DNA of 64,000 nucleotides from Parasponia andersonii (taxonomy: Eukaryota; Streptophyta; Magnoliopsida; Rosales; Cannabaceae). Shown here piece after piece: positions 12,385 to 25,152 of the stretch. The first letter of the stretch is position 1; every line of letters starts with the position of its first letter. Where the stretch lies: contig JXTB01000115.1 in assembly GCA_002914805.1 (NCBI GenBank), positions 624,563-688,562 on the forward strand, read 5' to 3'. The notes under the pieces are model-generated. The model did not search any database and had not been told where the DNA came from. It was given only the letters and a program-made list of their open reading frames with translations. The position numbers and the translations under genes are program-made.

Positions 12385-12660
12385 CACTACTGGGTATTTA
12401 CATTCCATACCCCAAGAAATTTAATTTAGGTCTTACTTTGAAAATCTTTACCCATGGGCGCATATCATCTTAGATGCCTGGGACTACGTAGGCCCTCTCT
12501 TGTATTCAAGCGATGTCCTTGCATCGTTCTTCCTCATTAGAAAAATCCCCTCTAGGGCGCATTATTAGGGACTTGAACACAAGACCGCGAACGTGTTTGT
12601 GATACCAACTAAAGTAGGACAGACATAACCATCCCTCCTAAAAGTTGCAATTGTTAGTAA
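12385..12660 (-). mobile_element. SINE-like tRNA-derived element
   Basis: On the minus strand a box-A-like TACTTTAGTTGGTATC (12601-12616) is followed about 30 bp on by a box-B-like TCTTGTGTTCAAGTCCC (12568-12584), the order and spacing of a tRNA-derived polymerase III promoter. A second partial copy of its downstream part lies at 13621-13725. I see no clear target duplication, so the limits are approximate. Confidence 0.45.
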
Positions 12661-12732
12661 ATGTGCAAATCTAATCCTTTCAATCACATAGAATCAGACT
12701 TAGGAGTGCACTCTTCAGGCTCTTTCTATTTA

Positions 12733-13620
12733 GGGGCTATTTGGTATAAGGAGTTCTAAGTTTTCAGATTAATGGGAAACTTAAAGATGATAATGTGATT
12801 GTCTAGAAATCTGAATAATTATGTTTGGTTGTGTACTTGAATATCTTGCATGATTCGCAGGAACGCTAAAAATCTATACTTGGTTGGACACAAGAATGTA
12901 CTGATTTTTTTTTTATATTTTATCCAAAATAATTGAAATAATCATTTTGGTTCTTTTTTTAATAATGAAAAAGCATATTTTGTTAAAGAGTAATATTAAT
13001 TTCTCACAAAATAAAAAATATTTTTATTTAAAATAATTATAAAATTTTCAAAATACGCTTAGGTCGTTTACGATTTTATGTATTTTCATGAATCGTATAT
13101 TTATTTAGGTCGTATACGATTTTATGTGTTATTTTCTAGAATCGTATACTTCTTTAGGTCGTATATGATTTTATGCGTTATTTTTTAGAATCGTGTACTC
13201 TTTTAGATTATTTACAGTTTTATGTATTATTTTTTGGAATCGTGTACTTCTTTAGATCATATACAGTTTTATGTGTTATTTTCTAGAATTGTATATTTCT
13301 TTATGTCGTATAACATCTATTTCTTTAGGCATATATAGTTTTATATGTTATTTTCTAGAATTATGTATTTTTTTAGGGTTGTATACGATATTTATGTGTT
13401 ATTTTCTAAAATTGAGTGAGAGATCCACAATTTTGAGTTTATGGGGCATATAAAATTCACCATTTCAAATTGCTTTCATATTATCCCATTCCTCAGCAAA
13501 GTGAACCTGATGCGTCGACTTACCCGAGTTTCGAAAAAATCCAATACCCTGTACCAAATGTGGGAATCTTGGAGATTCTCATTCCTGCTTAAACTTTAAT
13601 AATCCGTACCAAACAGACAC
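12733..13620. mobile_element. MITE-like element with terminal inverted repeats
   Basis: The left end GGGGCTATTTGGTATAAGGA is the approximate inverse of the right end TCCGTACCAAACAGACAC. The 'CTGTTTGGTA' terminus is common among plant miniature inverted-repeat elements. The interior holds a 49-bp tandem array and no coding frame. No exact target duplication is visible (TTA to the left, TAA to the right), so the superfamily is undecided. Confidence 0.5.
13062..13432. repeat. minisatellite, unit about 49 bp, seven to eight units
   Basis: Units follow the pattern AGGTCGTATACGATTTTATG, then TGTTATTTTCTAGAATCGTA, then a short T-rich spacer. One unit is truncated near 13305. GTATAC and CGTATACG cores give each unit local two-fold symmetry. 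Short open frames here are by-products of the repeat. Confidence 0.85.
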
Positions 13621-13725
13621 TAAGGGCTTACTTTGGGGACCCTCATAGACGAGCCTCGTGCCTTTTGCGTGTCCTACCACATTGGCCCAGTCTTGTATTC
13701 AAGTGATGCTCTTGCATCAATATAT
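13621..13725 (-). mobile_element. partial copy of the SINE-like element
   Basis: It shares the GGGCTTACTTTG, TCTTGTATTCAAG and GATG(T)CTTGCATC blocks with 12430-12530. Only the distal part is present. Confidence 0.4.
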
Positions 13726-15585
13726 ATGTGAATGTATATTGGGATAGATTAATATGGTTGGTCCCTAAATTTTAAAATAAACGGCAGTAGTGTGCAGTCC
13801 TTTAATTCGTTTGGAAAAATAAATTTTCAATCCATTTTAACATCTACTATAAAAGTAAATCTTTAACAAAAATGTACTAAGGGCTAAATTGTGATTATTA
13901 GGATTAATTATTTGTTTGCTTTGCTGAGAATTACGTAAGCTACTTTTAGTATCTAAAATTCAAAATTAAGAATGGTATTTCTCATTTTTTTAAAAGGCAA
14001 AATTAGCTATCTTTAATTATATTTCTTGCTAATTCTTCAACAAAAAAATGCTCTGAAACATGCTTTAATTTAGTCCAAGTTTGTGAAATTACAGTACAGA
14101 TAATTATCTTGTGATACTGTTCTGCATTTAAAATTAAAGTAAACAAGATGCTGAAACAAAGACTAATGGAAACTTCTTTTGGAAAAAATTAATTTTATGG
14201 TATACTGCTCTTAATTTTAAGTTATAGAGACCAATAAAACTTTTGGCATAGTTTTTTTTTTTCGAAAACATTTTCTCTTGGTCAAACGGGTAATAATATC
14301 AAATCTATAGTGTACGTACATGTATTGTGTACGTATCTCTTATGAACATGTTAATATGAAAGAAAAGATGAATATTGGAAATAGTTGCACCTAGTAAATG
14401 CTCCTGATCATCATGAACTTAATAAAGGAATCCGGCCCATTGGTGACTCTTCCAGATTTGAATTAATTAAATAGTATACGTAAGCTAGTAAACATAAGTA
14501 AGATCACTGTCACAAAAAGCTGCGCTTATAAGTTTTAAAAACGTATACAAATATAAATACATAGGGATTGGTTGCCTTTTATTACAACCGAGACATCAAA
14601 AAGAATGTTGATTGACTATGGTCTAAAAATAACCTTCAATTCATTCTAAGACAATCTCTATTGCATCGTGTTATGTTTAACTTAATTAAATCGTGTCATT
14701 AATAGGTTAATTTATGTATCATCTGTTTAATAAAAACAGCGTACAGATTAATAGGTTAAAACGTATATAAATAGTATAATTGTTAGTTTATTCAATTTTT
14801 TTAATTAAGTTTTACTATAATAAGAGAAACTAGTTCATTATTTTTATGTTTTTTGTTTTATCTATAAGAAATTCATTTTTTTGAAAATAATTATTTAATA
14901 TAATTAATTAAAAAATTATTTAATCGTGTTAATTCGAATTAATTTTGTATCAAATAGATTCAACTATTCATGTAAATTTTGAGTCGTGTTATCATAACAT
15001 GACCTATATTGTCTCCCTAATTCTACTAATCTTTTAGAGATCCCATCTTTACATTATACGGATACAGTATTCATGCAAAATAGGGAGAAAAAAAGAAAGA
15101 AGAGAAAAATCAAGCAACAACTTGGTTTTATTGAATTCAACTGCACTTTCTTTTTTGGTTTTATTCATCTACATTGTTCAACTGTTTAATATTTATGTTC
15201 CGCCTAAAATACTTAATAGCTATGTGCATTTTCGGACATGTTTAGAACATTCATTTCCAATTAAATAATTTTGGATAAGAAAATAATTTGATGCACTACT
15301 TTACTGGATGCGAAATATAGCTAAATGAGTAATTAAAAACGTCTTATTTACAAATGAACAACCTAATTATGTAGCTTTTAATTGTCATTTTCCTTCGTCC
15401 GTGTTAATTTTTTTTTTTTAAATGAATAACATATGTAAAAAGCTATTGATGACACAATTTGACTGATCAGTCTCTAAAGGCAATATTGCTCCTCTTTCCA
15501 AAGTTAAAGAAACTTTTCAATTTTCAAGCTTGAAAGTAATAAGTTAATGCATCTGTCAATAGATATATACACTGATATGTATATA
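13726..15585. other. AT-rich stretch without recognisable genes
   Basis: No frame longer than chance. A segment near 14660-15010 repeats GTGTTATG/GTGTTAAT-type phrases on both strands and may be a decayed repeat, but I cannot name it. Confidence 0.4.
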
Positions 15586-15589
15586 TATA

Positions 15590-15850
15590 GTGGCGGAGTG
15601 AGGATCCAAATTGAGGGGTATATGTAAATTTTTTGGAAGAAAATGAAAAAACAAAAAATTTAAAATGAATAGCATGTTAATAAAGGCAAATGTATAAATC
15701 ATAATTTTAAGGGAGCAAGTGTATAAACTATAATTTTAGAGGAGGCAATCTTTAATTTTTTAACTGAATGTTAATAAATTTAAATAAAAATTACATATTA
15801 ACTAGTGTAAAATGAAAAGTCAGGGGGGCATTTGCATGCCCCCTTGCCCA
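15590..15850 (+). repeat. decayed non-coding repeat with a GC-rich hairpin
   Basis: It begins AGTGGCGGAGTGAGGATCC and ends near GGGGGCATTTGCATGCCCCC (15824-15843), a near-perfect hairpin. 'GTGGCGGAG..GGAT' to 'GGGGGCA..TGCCCCC' is a familiar layout of short non-autonomous plant repeats. A related piece may lie inverted at 19850-19910 (GTCCCCCTAAAAATATTTTG). Class not assigned. Confidence 0.4.
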
Positions 15851-16567
15851 TGTATGTTATTGATGTTTACACTTCCAATTGATACCATTTGTTGAGTAAT
15901 CAATCAGTCAGATCTCATATATAAAGAATAAGTATTTAAAACAACGGGACACAAGAGGAAAACAATAATTTATGTAGTTCAACTAAACAATTTACATTAA
16001 TAAGAAAAGTTATATTTTTTGGATGAACACAAGAACTAGTATCTTAGGCACTGGATATCAATGACAGTATAACCCACAGAAGGAGAAAAACAGTAGAAGT
16101 GGAGAAAACGATTACGGCATTGAATAACTATCCCAAACCGCAAATATGGGGTTATAGTCGAGGAACGGTACCAACATAATAGGCTCTTTACCTGTCCAAT
16201 ATAATATTTATATGATAAATTATAAAATATATAGATGCACATTTGGTTTCATATCACCTGATATATCCATATATCGTTCAAAAAATAATTAGCTATAATT
16301 AGCTTGGGGACTTATATCGATACATCCTTCTGTACTAGTATTTTAAAGTGTGAAAGTTAAATTGTTCTATTTGGTTTTATATCAATTATGAAAAACAATC
16401 ATATTTAGTAGTATTTTTATTCTAGATTTTTATTTTGTTATTATCAATAAATAACGGTTAATTATAGTTTTTCACATTATTCATGTTAGTTAATTCCCAC
16501 ATTTTTCCTACATATAAAAGTTAGTTTTTAATATATATTGCAGGTGAAATATTTTGGTTGACCTTTA
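15851..16567. other. non-coding stretch, nothing recognised
   Basis: Only short frames, none with recognisable domains. Confidence 0.4.
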
Positions 16568-16568
16568 G

Positions 16569-16992
16569 GCTATGTTTGGTAAAGAGAAAAGAAAGTAGGA
16601 GGGAAAAAAAAATTAGGAGGGAAAGAAAATGTATAGAATGGAAATGAAAATGTCTTTTGTCCATTGATGTTTGATATATAGAAAGAAAAAAAAATTAATA
16701 TATTTTAAAATGATTGTTTTGCCATTTTTATTAAAATTTTAAAAGTAGTATAAAAGGTTAATTTGGTAAATTCACTTTAAAATATGAGTAAAAAATTTTT
16801 CTTCCCCTATTTCTCTCCATTTTTGTGAAGAAAATATTTGAATGGGTCTTACTACTTTTTTTCCTCCCTTTTTCCCTTCTCTTTCTCTTCCTTTCCCTTT
16901 TCCCTTCTACCAAAGAACCAAAATATTTATTTTCTTCCATTTTTCATCAAAATTTTTCTTTCCTCTTCTTTTTCCTTCCTATCAAACATAGC
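16569..16992. mobile_element. MITE-like element, about 424 bp
   Basis: The left end GCTATGTTTGGTAAAGAG and right end CCTATCAAACATAGC are inverse copies over about 15 bases with one or two mismatches. The ends are purine-rich on the left and pyrimidine-rich on the right, so the element could fold on itself. No coding capacity and no clear target duplication. Confidence 0.55.
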
Positions 16993-17057
16993 TTTCGAGA
17001 TAGGATTGATGATTAAAAACCATCCTTGGACTGGTGATAATGGTAAGGGAGGCATAT

Positions 17058-19452
17058 TGTAAAATCCTAAATTTTCTAAGAGTAAAAGTGCAATTATTTG
17101 GTCAAATGGCAAATTTATAATTTTAAATTTTTGGATATTTAATTAATTAAATCTGAGATGTATATGGACCCATTTGAGTGTAGGCTCATTTCGGGTTAAA
17201 TTATAATTATTTTTGAAAAAGGAAGGACTAAACTGAAAGAACCTTTTCAAAAATTGTGGCTAAAGTGAAATTTTGAAAAGTTATTCGGTCAAAGTAGAAA
17301 ACGCCATGTGTCTCATTATCAACAGTTTTCAAAATTACAAATAAAACTCCAAAACTCTTTCTCTCTTCTTGCCTCAGGTCCTCGGCCATACTCGGAAAAA
17401 AAACTCTTTATTACTATTCATGCGCTTGCTCGCTAGGACCAGATGATACCGATGAACTAGCTTCGACCAATGCCATCACGAAATGCTGCCTCTCGCCGAA
17501 GTTACAGGCTGCCGAAATCGCCCCCTACTAGTCGGGATATTGGCTACCGTTTCACCGTCTAACGTCCATTTGTCACATCACCAGTGTCGTTGGCTTCGTC
17601 TCGACACCACCATCATTTTTCAATTATCCATGACGTCTAACTTGGCTCTAGTGAGAAGTTCATTACTGTAGTAATATTTTAATATTAAATTTTATGGCAT
17701 TTTTATAATTATTTCAGAAATGAATTATCTAGCCCTAGACATTTATACTATATAAAAGAAGAGGTTGAGACAATAAAAACATGATTTTGAAGTGTTGAAA
17801 CGATGTCCGGAAATACATTAATTTTTGAATTTGAAAAAGTAGCATTTTTCTAAATATTTCCAAAATATGATATTTTTATAATTTTTGGATTTTTGAGCCT
17901 ATTTAATGCTCAGTACCTTGAAACTAAGTTCTGACTTCGAATTTAGACTCAGTGAGGTCAGGACATGAATTTTAATATAAAATATCATTATATTTTGAAA
18001 TGGCACGAAAATTGAGAAAATGACTCTTGAATAGTGTTGTTTTGTGTACCACTAGTCGGTCTTGCACCAGGACCCATTATTGACAAACTATATATTTAAC
18101 CCAACATTTATATGTGCTCAAAATTTTGCAATGATCTCTGTTTCTTATTCTAAGGCCAAGTTTGGAAATTCACTTTTTCAATTGAATGCATTAGGATCTG
18201 AAAACGATTGTTTGAGCAACTATATGATCAACTGAGGACATTTCTAGCATCGTTAGCTCAGTATAACTACCATTTCGAGGTAGGAGATTCAATTGCCTTG
18301 TTTTCTATTTTTTCATAAAAATTAGAATATGCTGTGGAAAGTGAAATTTTGTGATTTTATTAAATTAAATTGTTTGAATAATTATTTTAGTCAACAATGA
18401 ATTTGTGAAACATTGTTGACTGCTCTGGATATTTTACGTATAATTTTGTACAAGTTAAACTAAAGGATTTGTACTGTCGAATTTTTAAAATTACAAGATA
18501 GATTTTTATTTAAAATTCAGAGCACATCTAGAATATTACAACATAGTTATTTATGCTGCATTCGTATTACACATACCATAGGATTATACATGAAGTCTGT
18601 CTTAGGCATTGTGGTATTTAGCGGGCTGCCCATATCCTTGTCCTCGGTGAAAGCTTGTAAACCCGCACAGGATTTCTGATTACCTTCATTCAGTTGGCGT
18701 AGACACATGAGTGTCCCTCAAATTTTCTAGGATTAGGTATCAGGTAAAGAGTATTCATTATATATAGTACGAGTTACTTTAGTTCATGATGAGATAATGT
18801 GAACTCATAGGATTTTTTAATTTGTGATATGTGTACTACAGATTATTTATCTGATTTCTTTTTATTAGTTTTGAATATAATTTCAATTGTGATTTCAACT
18901 TGTATTTGATTTGATATATTATGAAATTATTTTCGGAATAACTAACTATGCAAAGAATTTATAAATGAACATTTTCCTAAAAAGGTAATTGGGTATCTTA
19001 CTAGGTATTTCATACTCACCTTCCCTATTCTTCCTCTTAGGTGGTGCTCAGGATAATGTCGGGAACTAAGAATTAGATTAGTGAGAAGCAGCTTATTTAT
19101 CGACTAGTTAGTAAGTGTATAAGATAGTATTATTAAACTTATTAGTTTGTAATAAATACTTAAGAGCCCGTTTCACGGGCTCGACCTGTATAATTAGTGT
19201 ACTAAGTTGTGAAACTACTGATAATAATGCTTTGTTTGTTTGATAAATTTTATTTGTAATTTATATCTAATAGTGATCATAAAACTATGGGATTTACAAT
19301 TTGAATTAATTTTATGGACTTTTACAAAAGTTGTCGCTTTTGAACTAATCGTTTTTTTAAAATTAAAGTTTCTAAAATTTTCTAAAACAAACAATATATT
19401 TCCACTTGTGAAATCCCTTTTCTACTACTGGCTTGAGGTTTGAGTCGTGACA
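17058..19452 (+). mobile_element. solo LTR, Tekay-type Ty3-gypsy
   Basis: The LTR starts TGTAAAATCC at 17058 and ends GTCGTGACA at 19452, with TG..CA termini. It is flanked by a perfect 5-bp duplication CATAT (17053-17057 and 19453-19457). There is no internal region, primer site or polypurine tract. This is the expected product of recombination between two LTRs of an integrated element. It contains a GC-richer block (17380-17650) probably near the transcription start, and it is the best reference copy for the LTR family in this window. A 62-residue frame inside is incidental. Confidence 0.9.
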
Positions 19453-20303
19453 CATATCATAAATGCCCTTAATTTTTTAAAATTCTAAATTTTACCCAAT
19501 ACTTATTGAAAATATCAGTTAAGTCCTTCACTTGTCCCCCTAAAATTGTTTTACCCATACATTTTATAAAAATTCAATAATGCTCCTCGTATTACCAAAC
19601 TGATTTTTTTATTAATTTTTAAACTTAAGTAATAGATAATTTTTAAAATATTTGATTTTTTCCTGACGTTTTAGAGAGTTTTTCTTTTGACTCATTGTAA
19701 GAACCTTTTTAATGTTATGTTAATTTATATGTTGATGTTGCATCAATATTACAATTTTTTGATTCTTTATCAATTGCATATTACTATTTCACAAATTCAT
19801 TCGACAGAAAGTGAAGAAAAAAAATATACAAAGAGCTAAAAAGGAGCAAAAATTTAGCCCTTTTTTGTGTATGTCCCCCTAAAAATATTTTGTTAGCTCT
19901 ACCACTACATTCTCGATCCGTACTGTTGCCATTTCAGATGTCATAGAGGATTCGAAGCATTACAACTAGCCCTTCTATTTATTCCCCAAAATTGAGAACC
20001 CTAGGATCAACCGCTTTATCGAAAGAAAGAAAAAAAATATGATAAGGCAAATGGCACATTCGGTCCCATTATTATATGATTGTTGTGGCGATTTGGTCCC
20101 TATGTATTAATTATTGTAATTAAATTCTTGATCTTATTGATTGGTTGTCGTTTAGTCCAAATTATAAAGAAATGTTGAATTGACCATAGGGGTGTTGAAA
20201 AATTAAAAGAAAAAAAACCAAAGAGAAAAAAGAACGTAAAATAGAGGGAATTTATCATTTCATATATAGGGTTTATTCTAATTACGTTATCCATAATCAT
20301 CCA
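19453..20303. other. intergenic stretch between two LTR elements
   Basis: Contains two 'GTCCCCCTAAAA' phrases (19535 and 19875) suggestive of a short decayed repeat, and otherwise nothing recognisable. The ATCCA duplication of the next element lies at 20299-20303. Confidence 0.4.
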
Positions 20304-20870
20304 TGTCATGACCTAAAATCCAAGCTAGTGACAGAAAGACAATTTCACTAAGGTGAAAAATTTCTTGATTTATTTTAAAATTTTCATAAAAGTTTCACTT
20401 TTTAAAAAATTCATTTAAAAAAATTATTTGAAATTTCATCCTATGAACCTCTTTTACAGTTCGTTTACACCAGTAAATATAGATCAAATAATGACTGAAA
20501 AATATAGTTCAAAATTTAAGTCTAAGCATCATCATTATTCACAACAAATATCGATAACTAAAATGACATAAATAAGTTTACAGACATAATATAAAGTAGT
20601 AATTCTGGTTTAATACTAATACAAAATCCAAACACCATAATAACAAACTTCTAGTATTACCAAGATAATAAACTGCATTCATAGATAGCCTATCTTTTTG
20701 ATCACCAAGATTGCATTGAATACCACTTGAGAAAGGAAGGTAGGGGTGAGCATAAAATACTCAGTTGGAAAGTAGTTACCTCAAAGGAAAATATTTTAGT
20801 GATAGAAAGTTCCTATATAGTTAGTTTAAATCCAAAACATAGATATATATATAATCCAAACTAGCAATCC

Positions 20871-20901
<31 letters not shown>

Positions 20902-21269
20902 TATAATAAAAACCATTCAATTCATATACACATGACACAAATCAACTTATACCCATAAAGTGTACCTAATAGCTTGTCTGATACCAAAACCTATACTTGA
21001 AGGAGACACTCATGTGTTGCCTGCCAAACAGAGAGGGGCAACCGAATTGCCTACGTCTGCTAAATAGGGAAGTAATCAAAAGAAACAAACCTCGTGCAGG
21101 TTTACGGATTCTGCATTGACGATGAGGCATGCAACACCACATTGTAAACCCATAATACTAATGCAGTACTTATGTACGATCCTATAGAACTAAAGTGTGA
21201 AAACTATCGTACTCTAATTTTTTAATAAAATAAGCATATTAGGTTTTATAGAAAAACAATCAGTATAAT
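20304..21269 (-). mobile_element. 3' LTR of the chromovirus, distal part
   Basis: It aligns with 38824-39850 of the 5' LTR: ACTAAGGTGAAAAATTTCTTG against ACTAAGGTGAAAAATTCCTTG, and 'AAATTTAAGTCTAA' is shared. Similarity stops at 21269 where the nested element begins TGTTAAGTGG. An (AT)n run lies at about 20869-20895. Confidence 0.9.
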
Positions 21270-22755
21270 TGTTAAGTGGATTTTACACTTAACTTTACTA
21301 TACTATCAGGCCTAAAAATTACTTGTCTTTGAGCTCTTTTTATCTGATTTTGTTATTTTTGGTGTATATTTCAGGTGAAAAGTCTTGAGCAAGAGAATAC
21401 TGATTTTTGAAGAAAATTCGAGGTTTAATCAAAGCAATTTAGTCCAATTGCAAGCAACGACGAGAGAACTCAGTCTCAGCATCTTAGCAAAGTAAAGTAG
21501 CACCACAAGATGGAGAAAAACTAGGCAAAAAGTGGGCGTTATAGCACCAAAAGGAGTTCCAAAAACCTGGCGCTGTAGCACCAAGTGCATGGCACCGCAG
21601 TGCTATGGTATTAATCCCATGGCACCATGGCGGCATATGCATAGTGCCGCAGCATCAGGTCAGCTATTTCGTGGTGCCGCAGTGCTACTCTCTCGATCGT
21701 CTTAGTGTCGTGGCACCAAATCTAGCACTACAGCACCACAAAGTATAGACATGTTGTAGAATTTCTAGATCATGGCCGATTTTGCCTCTGGTATTTAACC
21801 TCTTTTTTGCAATCGGCTGAGGAGGAGAGAAAAACCTAAGCAAACCAAAGTTAGAGAGTGTTAGAGAGAGTTTCTAAAGGAGACACAACAAGGAGCAAGC
21901 ATTATTATGAACTAAAGAGTTTTTCTATCATTCCTCTATTTATTCTTTTATTTTTCTGCTATGGACATGTATCAGCTATATCATTTTTGGTGTGTTCTTC
22001 CTTACCTAACTATGAACTAAACTCTTTCTCTAGGGATATAATCAAACTTCTAATGTAATTCAATTGCGTTATTTTCCTCAATTGTTATTGACATCTATTA
22101 ATGAGTTAATTGTTCTATCTTATGCTTAATGCTTCTATTCATTTGGCTGTTGAAGTGATTGTTGTGTGAAATTTATAAGAACTTGGAAAGGAGAGTGTAG
22201 ATTTGGACATAGGTTGAACAACATAGAATTAACTAGTCTAGAATAAGTTTACATAAGATAGGAATATACCTGAGTAACTTATGCAACCTTGGATAGGAAC
22301 TACCAAGCTTAATGAGTTTAATTAATTTATATTAGGAGTAATATACTATCTTCTTTAAGTATTTTCACCTATATTTTGGAAAGGAATTTGTGAATACCAT
22401 TGAATTCTCGGTTGTTGATTCTAAGTAGATGATTGAACAGTAAGGAAACTAGTAATTGAAGGAGTTAGAGGATAGATTGCATCTCTTGGCTTTATCTCAT
22501 TGTTGTAAAACTACTATTAGTTGTTTAGTGTTAATTTCCATTATTTCTTTTTTTTTTTTTTTATTGAATCCACATCTTAATTTTGGTTCAAAACAACTAC
22601 TTATTGTCATTTGAATAAATCATCAATTTGTTTTGGTTTGTACTTAGCAATTGTAATTCATTTGCTCTCGTGGGATTCGACACTCACTTATCTTCTATAT
22701 TACTTATTGCGACCCATATACTTATGGTATTTTATGTGTTAGAAATAGCCTAACA
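21270..22755 (+). repeat. 5' LTR of the Athila-type element
   Basis: Starts TGTTAAGTGG and ends TAGCCTAACA. It contains a block of GCACC/GGTGC-rich inverted motifs (21540-21740), repeated in the 3' LTR (31640-31830). Confidence 0.88.
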
Positions 22756-22760
22756 AGTTC

Positions 22761-22779
22761 TTGGCACTGTTGTCGAGGA
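22761..22779 (+). other. primer-binding site of the Athila-type element
   Basis: TTGGCACTGTTGTCGAGGA lies five bases after the LTR and resembles the GGCGCCGTTGCCGGGGA site usual in the Athila/Tat branch, with transitions consistent with decay of methylated CG sites. Confidence 0.7.
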
Positions 22780-22881
22780 GCACAGTGATTTATAGTTTTT
22801 TAATACTAATATCATCTAGTTTAGATCTAATTCAAACTTTCTTTGTTTTTGTGTGTATTTTAGGTACTAGAATTCTAACAT

Positions 22882-24363
22882 TTGTGTATGAGAGGAGCAA
22901 AGAGCCTTGAATTCTTACCTCTAAACACTGAAATTGAGCAAACCTTGAGGGAGTTTAGAAGACAAAGAAATCATAGAAACAACCCTCAACCTACCATGGC
23001 CGACCAAGATAATGCAAGGCCACTTCGGGACTTTGTTGTTCCTGTGGTCAATAGGGTCAATTTTAGCATTTGAAAACTAGTCATCAATGCCAATAATTTG
23101 AACTGAAGCCAATTATTATTCAGATAGTGCAAGGAATATGTCAGTTTGGTGGTTTGCCTAGTAATGATCCCAACTAACACGTCATGAACTTCTTGGAGAT
23201 TTGTGATACCTTTAAGCACAATGGGGTGAGTGATAATGCCATTCATTTATGGAACAAGGCAAAGGGATAGGTGAATGCACTATCTTCGGGATCCATCACC
23301 ACGTGGGATGAACTAGCTCAGAAGTTCCTTGCCAAATTCTTCTCTCCTTCCAAGGTAGCTTAATTAAGGAATGACATTACCTTATTTGTGCAGTTCGATA
23401 TTGAGTCTTTGTATGAATCTTGGGAGCGGTACAAGGAGCTAATGAGAAAATGTCCTCACCATGCAATTCCTAAATGGCTATTGGTTCAAACTTTTTATAA
23501 TGATTTGATGGAATATTTGACAATAATAATTGATGCAGTAGCTAGTAGTGTTTTAATAGGTAAATCTTCTGATAAAGCGTTTGATTCATTAGAAGAGATG
23601 ACTACAAATAACTACCAATGGCCTTCAAAAAGAATCAATCAGAAGAGAGTAGCTAGTATTAATGAGATAGAAGTCAACTTTGGCTGCCCAAGTAAATGCC
23701 TTGACCAAGAAACTGGATTCTATGACAGTTCATGGAGTGCATGCCTTGTAGAGTTCAGTCGAGGTTTATGAGCAATGCAGTGATGATCATTTGAGTTCAT
23801 TTTGCCCTATGAACGTGGAGTCAGCTCAATTTGTAGGCAATCCCAACCCACTACAATGCAATAACCCATACTTTAATTCCTATGATCTGGGTTGGAGAAA
23901 TCATTTAAACTTTTCTTGAAGTAACTAAAACCATTAACGGTAGAGTTTTAATTCATTTCACACAAGAGAAGAAGCCATCAATAGAAGAGACTCTCATGCA
24001 ATACATAGCCAAGAATGAGACTACCCTTCAAAACTAAGCCACTACAATGAGATCTTTAGAGACACTACTTGGTCAATTGGCCAATATACTTACCAATTGA
24101 CAATAAGGAAGTTTTCTAGTAATACTGAGGTAAATAAAAAGGGAGATATGATGGAGCAATGCAAAGTGGTGACCTTAAGAAGTGGGAAAGAACTACGAGG
24201 GATGTCAAAGGCTATTGAAGTGTCAAAAAAAGAGATTGAAAAGGAGAGTCAAGTTGTAGAGGAAGTTACTAGACATCTTCCAATAACCATGCCACCACCA
24301 TCTTCATACAACCTACTGCTACTTTTCCCCCAAAGAATGCAAAAGAAGATATTTGACCAATAA
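22882..24363 (+). pseudogene. Athila-type gag relic
   Basis: The segment at 22990-23060 reads RPLRDFVVPVVN, the conserved start of Athila gag. The main capsid-like segment lies at 23388-23771 (SLYESWERYKELMRKCPHHA). Several stops and frame changes between 23070 and 23390 separate these pieces. It would have formed the particle shell and bound RNA. The last part (24097-24363) is a charged linker toward the protease. Confidence 0.75.
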
Positions 24364-24444
24364 TTCTCTAAGTTCTTAGAAGTGTTTAAGAATTTTCACA
24401 TCAACATCGTATTTGCCGAGGCACTTGAACAAATGCCTAATTAG

Positions 24445-25152
24445 GTGAAGTTTATGAAGGAGATCCTTTCGAAGAAGAGGAGAATAGTTGAGTTTGAGAT
24501 GGTGGCTTTGACCGAAGAGTATAGTGCCATCTTGTTGAAGAAGCTTCCACCCAAGTTAAGACATCTGAGGAGTTTCACCATCCCTTGCACCATTGGTGAG
24601 TACTTTAATAGGCATGCTTTATGTGATTTAGGAGCAGGTATCAATTTGATGCCACATTCTAGCTTCAAAATACTTGGGTTGGGGGAATGTAGACTAACGA
24701 CAATGACATTGTAATTTGCGGATCAGTCCTTGACTTATCCTAGAGGCATTGTTGAAAATATGCTAGTAAAGGTAGACAAGTTCATTTTTCCTGTTGATTT
24801 TAATGTGTTAAACATGGAGAAGGATAGAGAAATTCTCTTGATTTTGGGAAAACCATTTTTAGCCACGGGGATAACACTCATTGATGTCCAGAAAGGTGAT
24901 CTTACTATGATTGTTGATAGTCAAGAGGTAAAGTTCAATGTTTTCAAGGCCATGAAAATGAATGATGATCTTAAAAATTGTTGCAGAGTTGATATCTGTG
25001 ATCGCTTGGTTATGGAAACTTTTGAAACTAGTCATGTGACAGATCCTTTTGAAGACATAATTCTGAATGGGGGTAATGTGGTGTCAAAGGAAGTAAGGGA
25101 ATGTTTGCATGCCATGAACACATTCCCTCACTTTGTCAAAATGAATTTTTAG
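24445..25152 (+). pseudogene. Athila-type aspartic protease relic
   Basis: 24445-24714 contains ALCDLGAGINLMPHSSFKIL, the Athila protease active-site region in which DLGA takes the place of the usual D-S/T-G-A. After a stop at 24711 the frame continues at 24730-25152 with DREILLILGKPFLATG, the conserved hydrophobic second half. It would have cut the Gag-Pol precursor. One stop separates the halves. Confidence 0.75.

Noticed and set aside
13271-13453. 60-codon plus-strand frame
   Set aside because: It lies wholly inside the 49-bp minisatellite and repeats the same few residues; not a gene.
14640-15010. possible helitron or hAT remnant from recurring GTGTTA phrases
   Set aside because: No terminal motif, target duplication or coding relic could be identified.
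16758-17112. overlapping short frames on both strands rich in Lys/Glu/Arg or Phe/Ser
   Set aside because: They are readings of the purine/pyrimidine-rich MITE-like end, without any domain.
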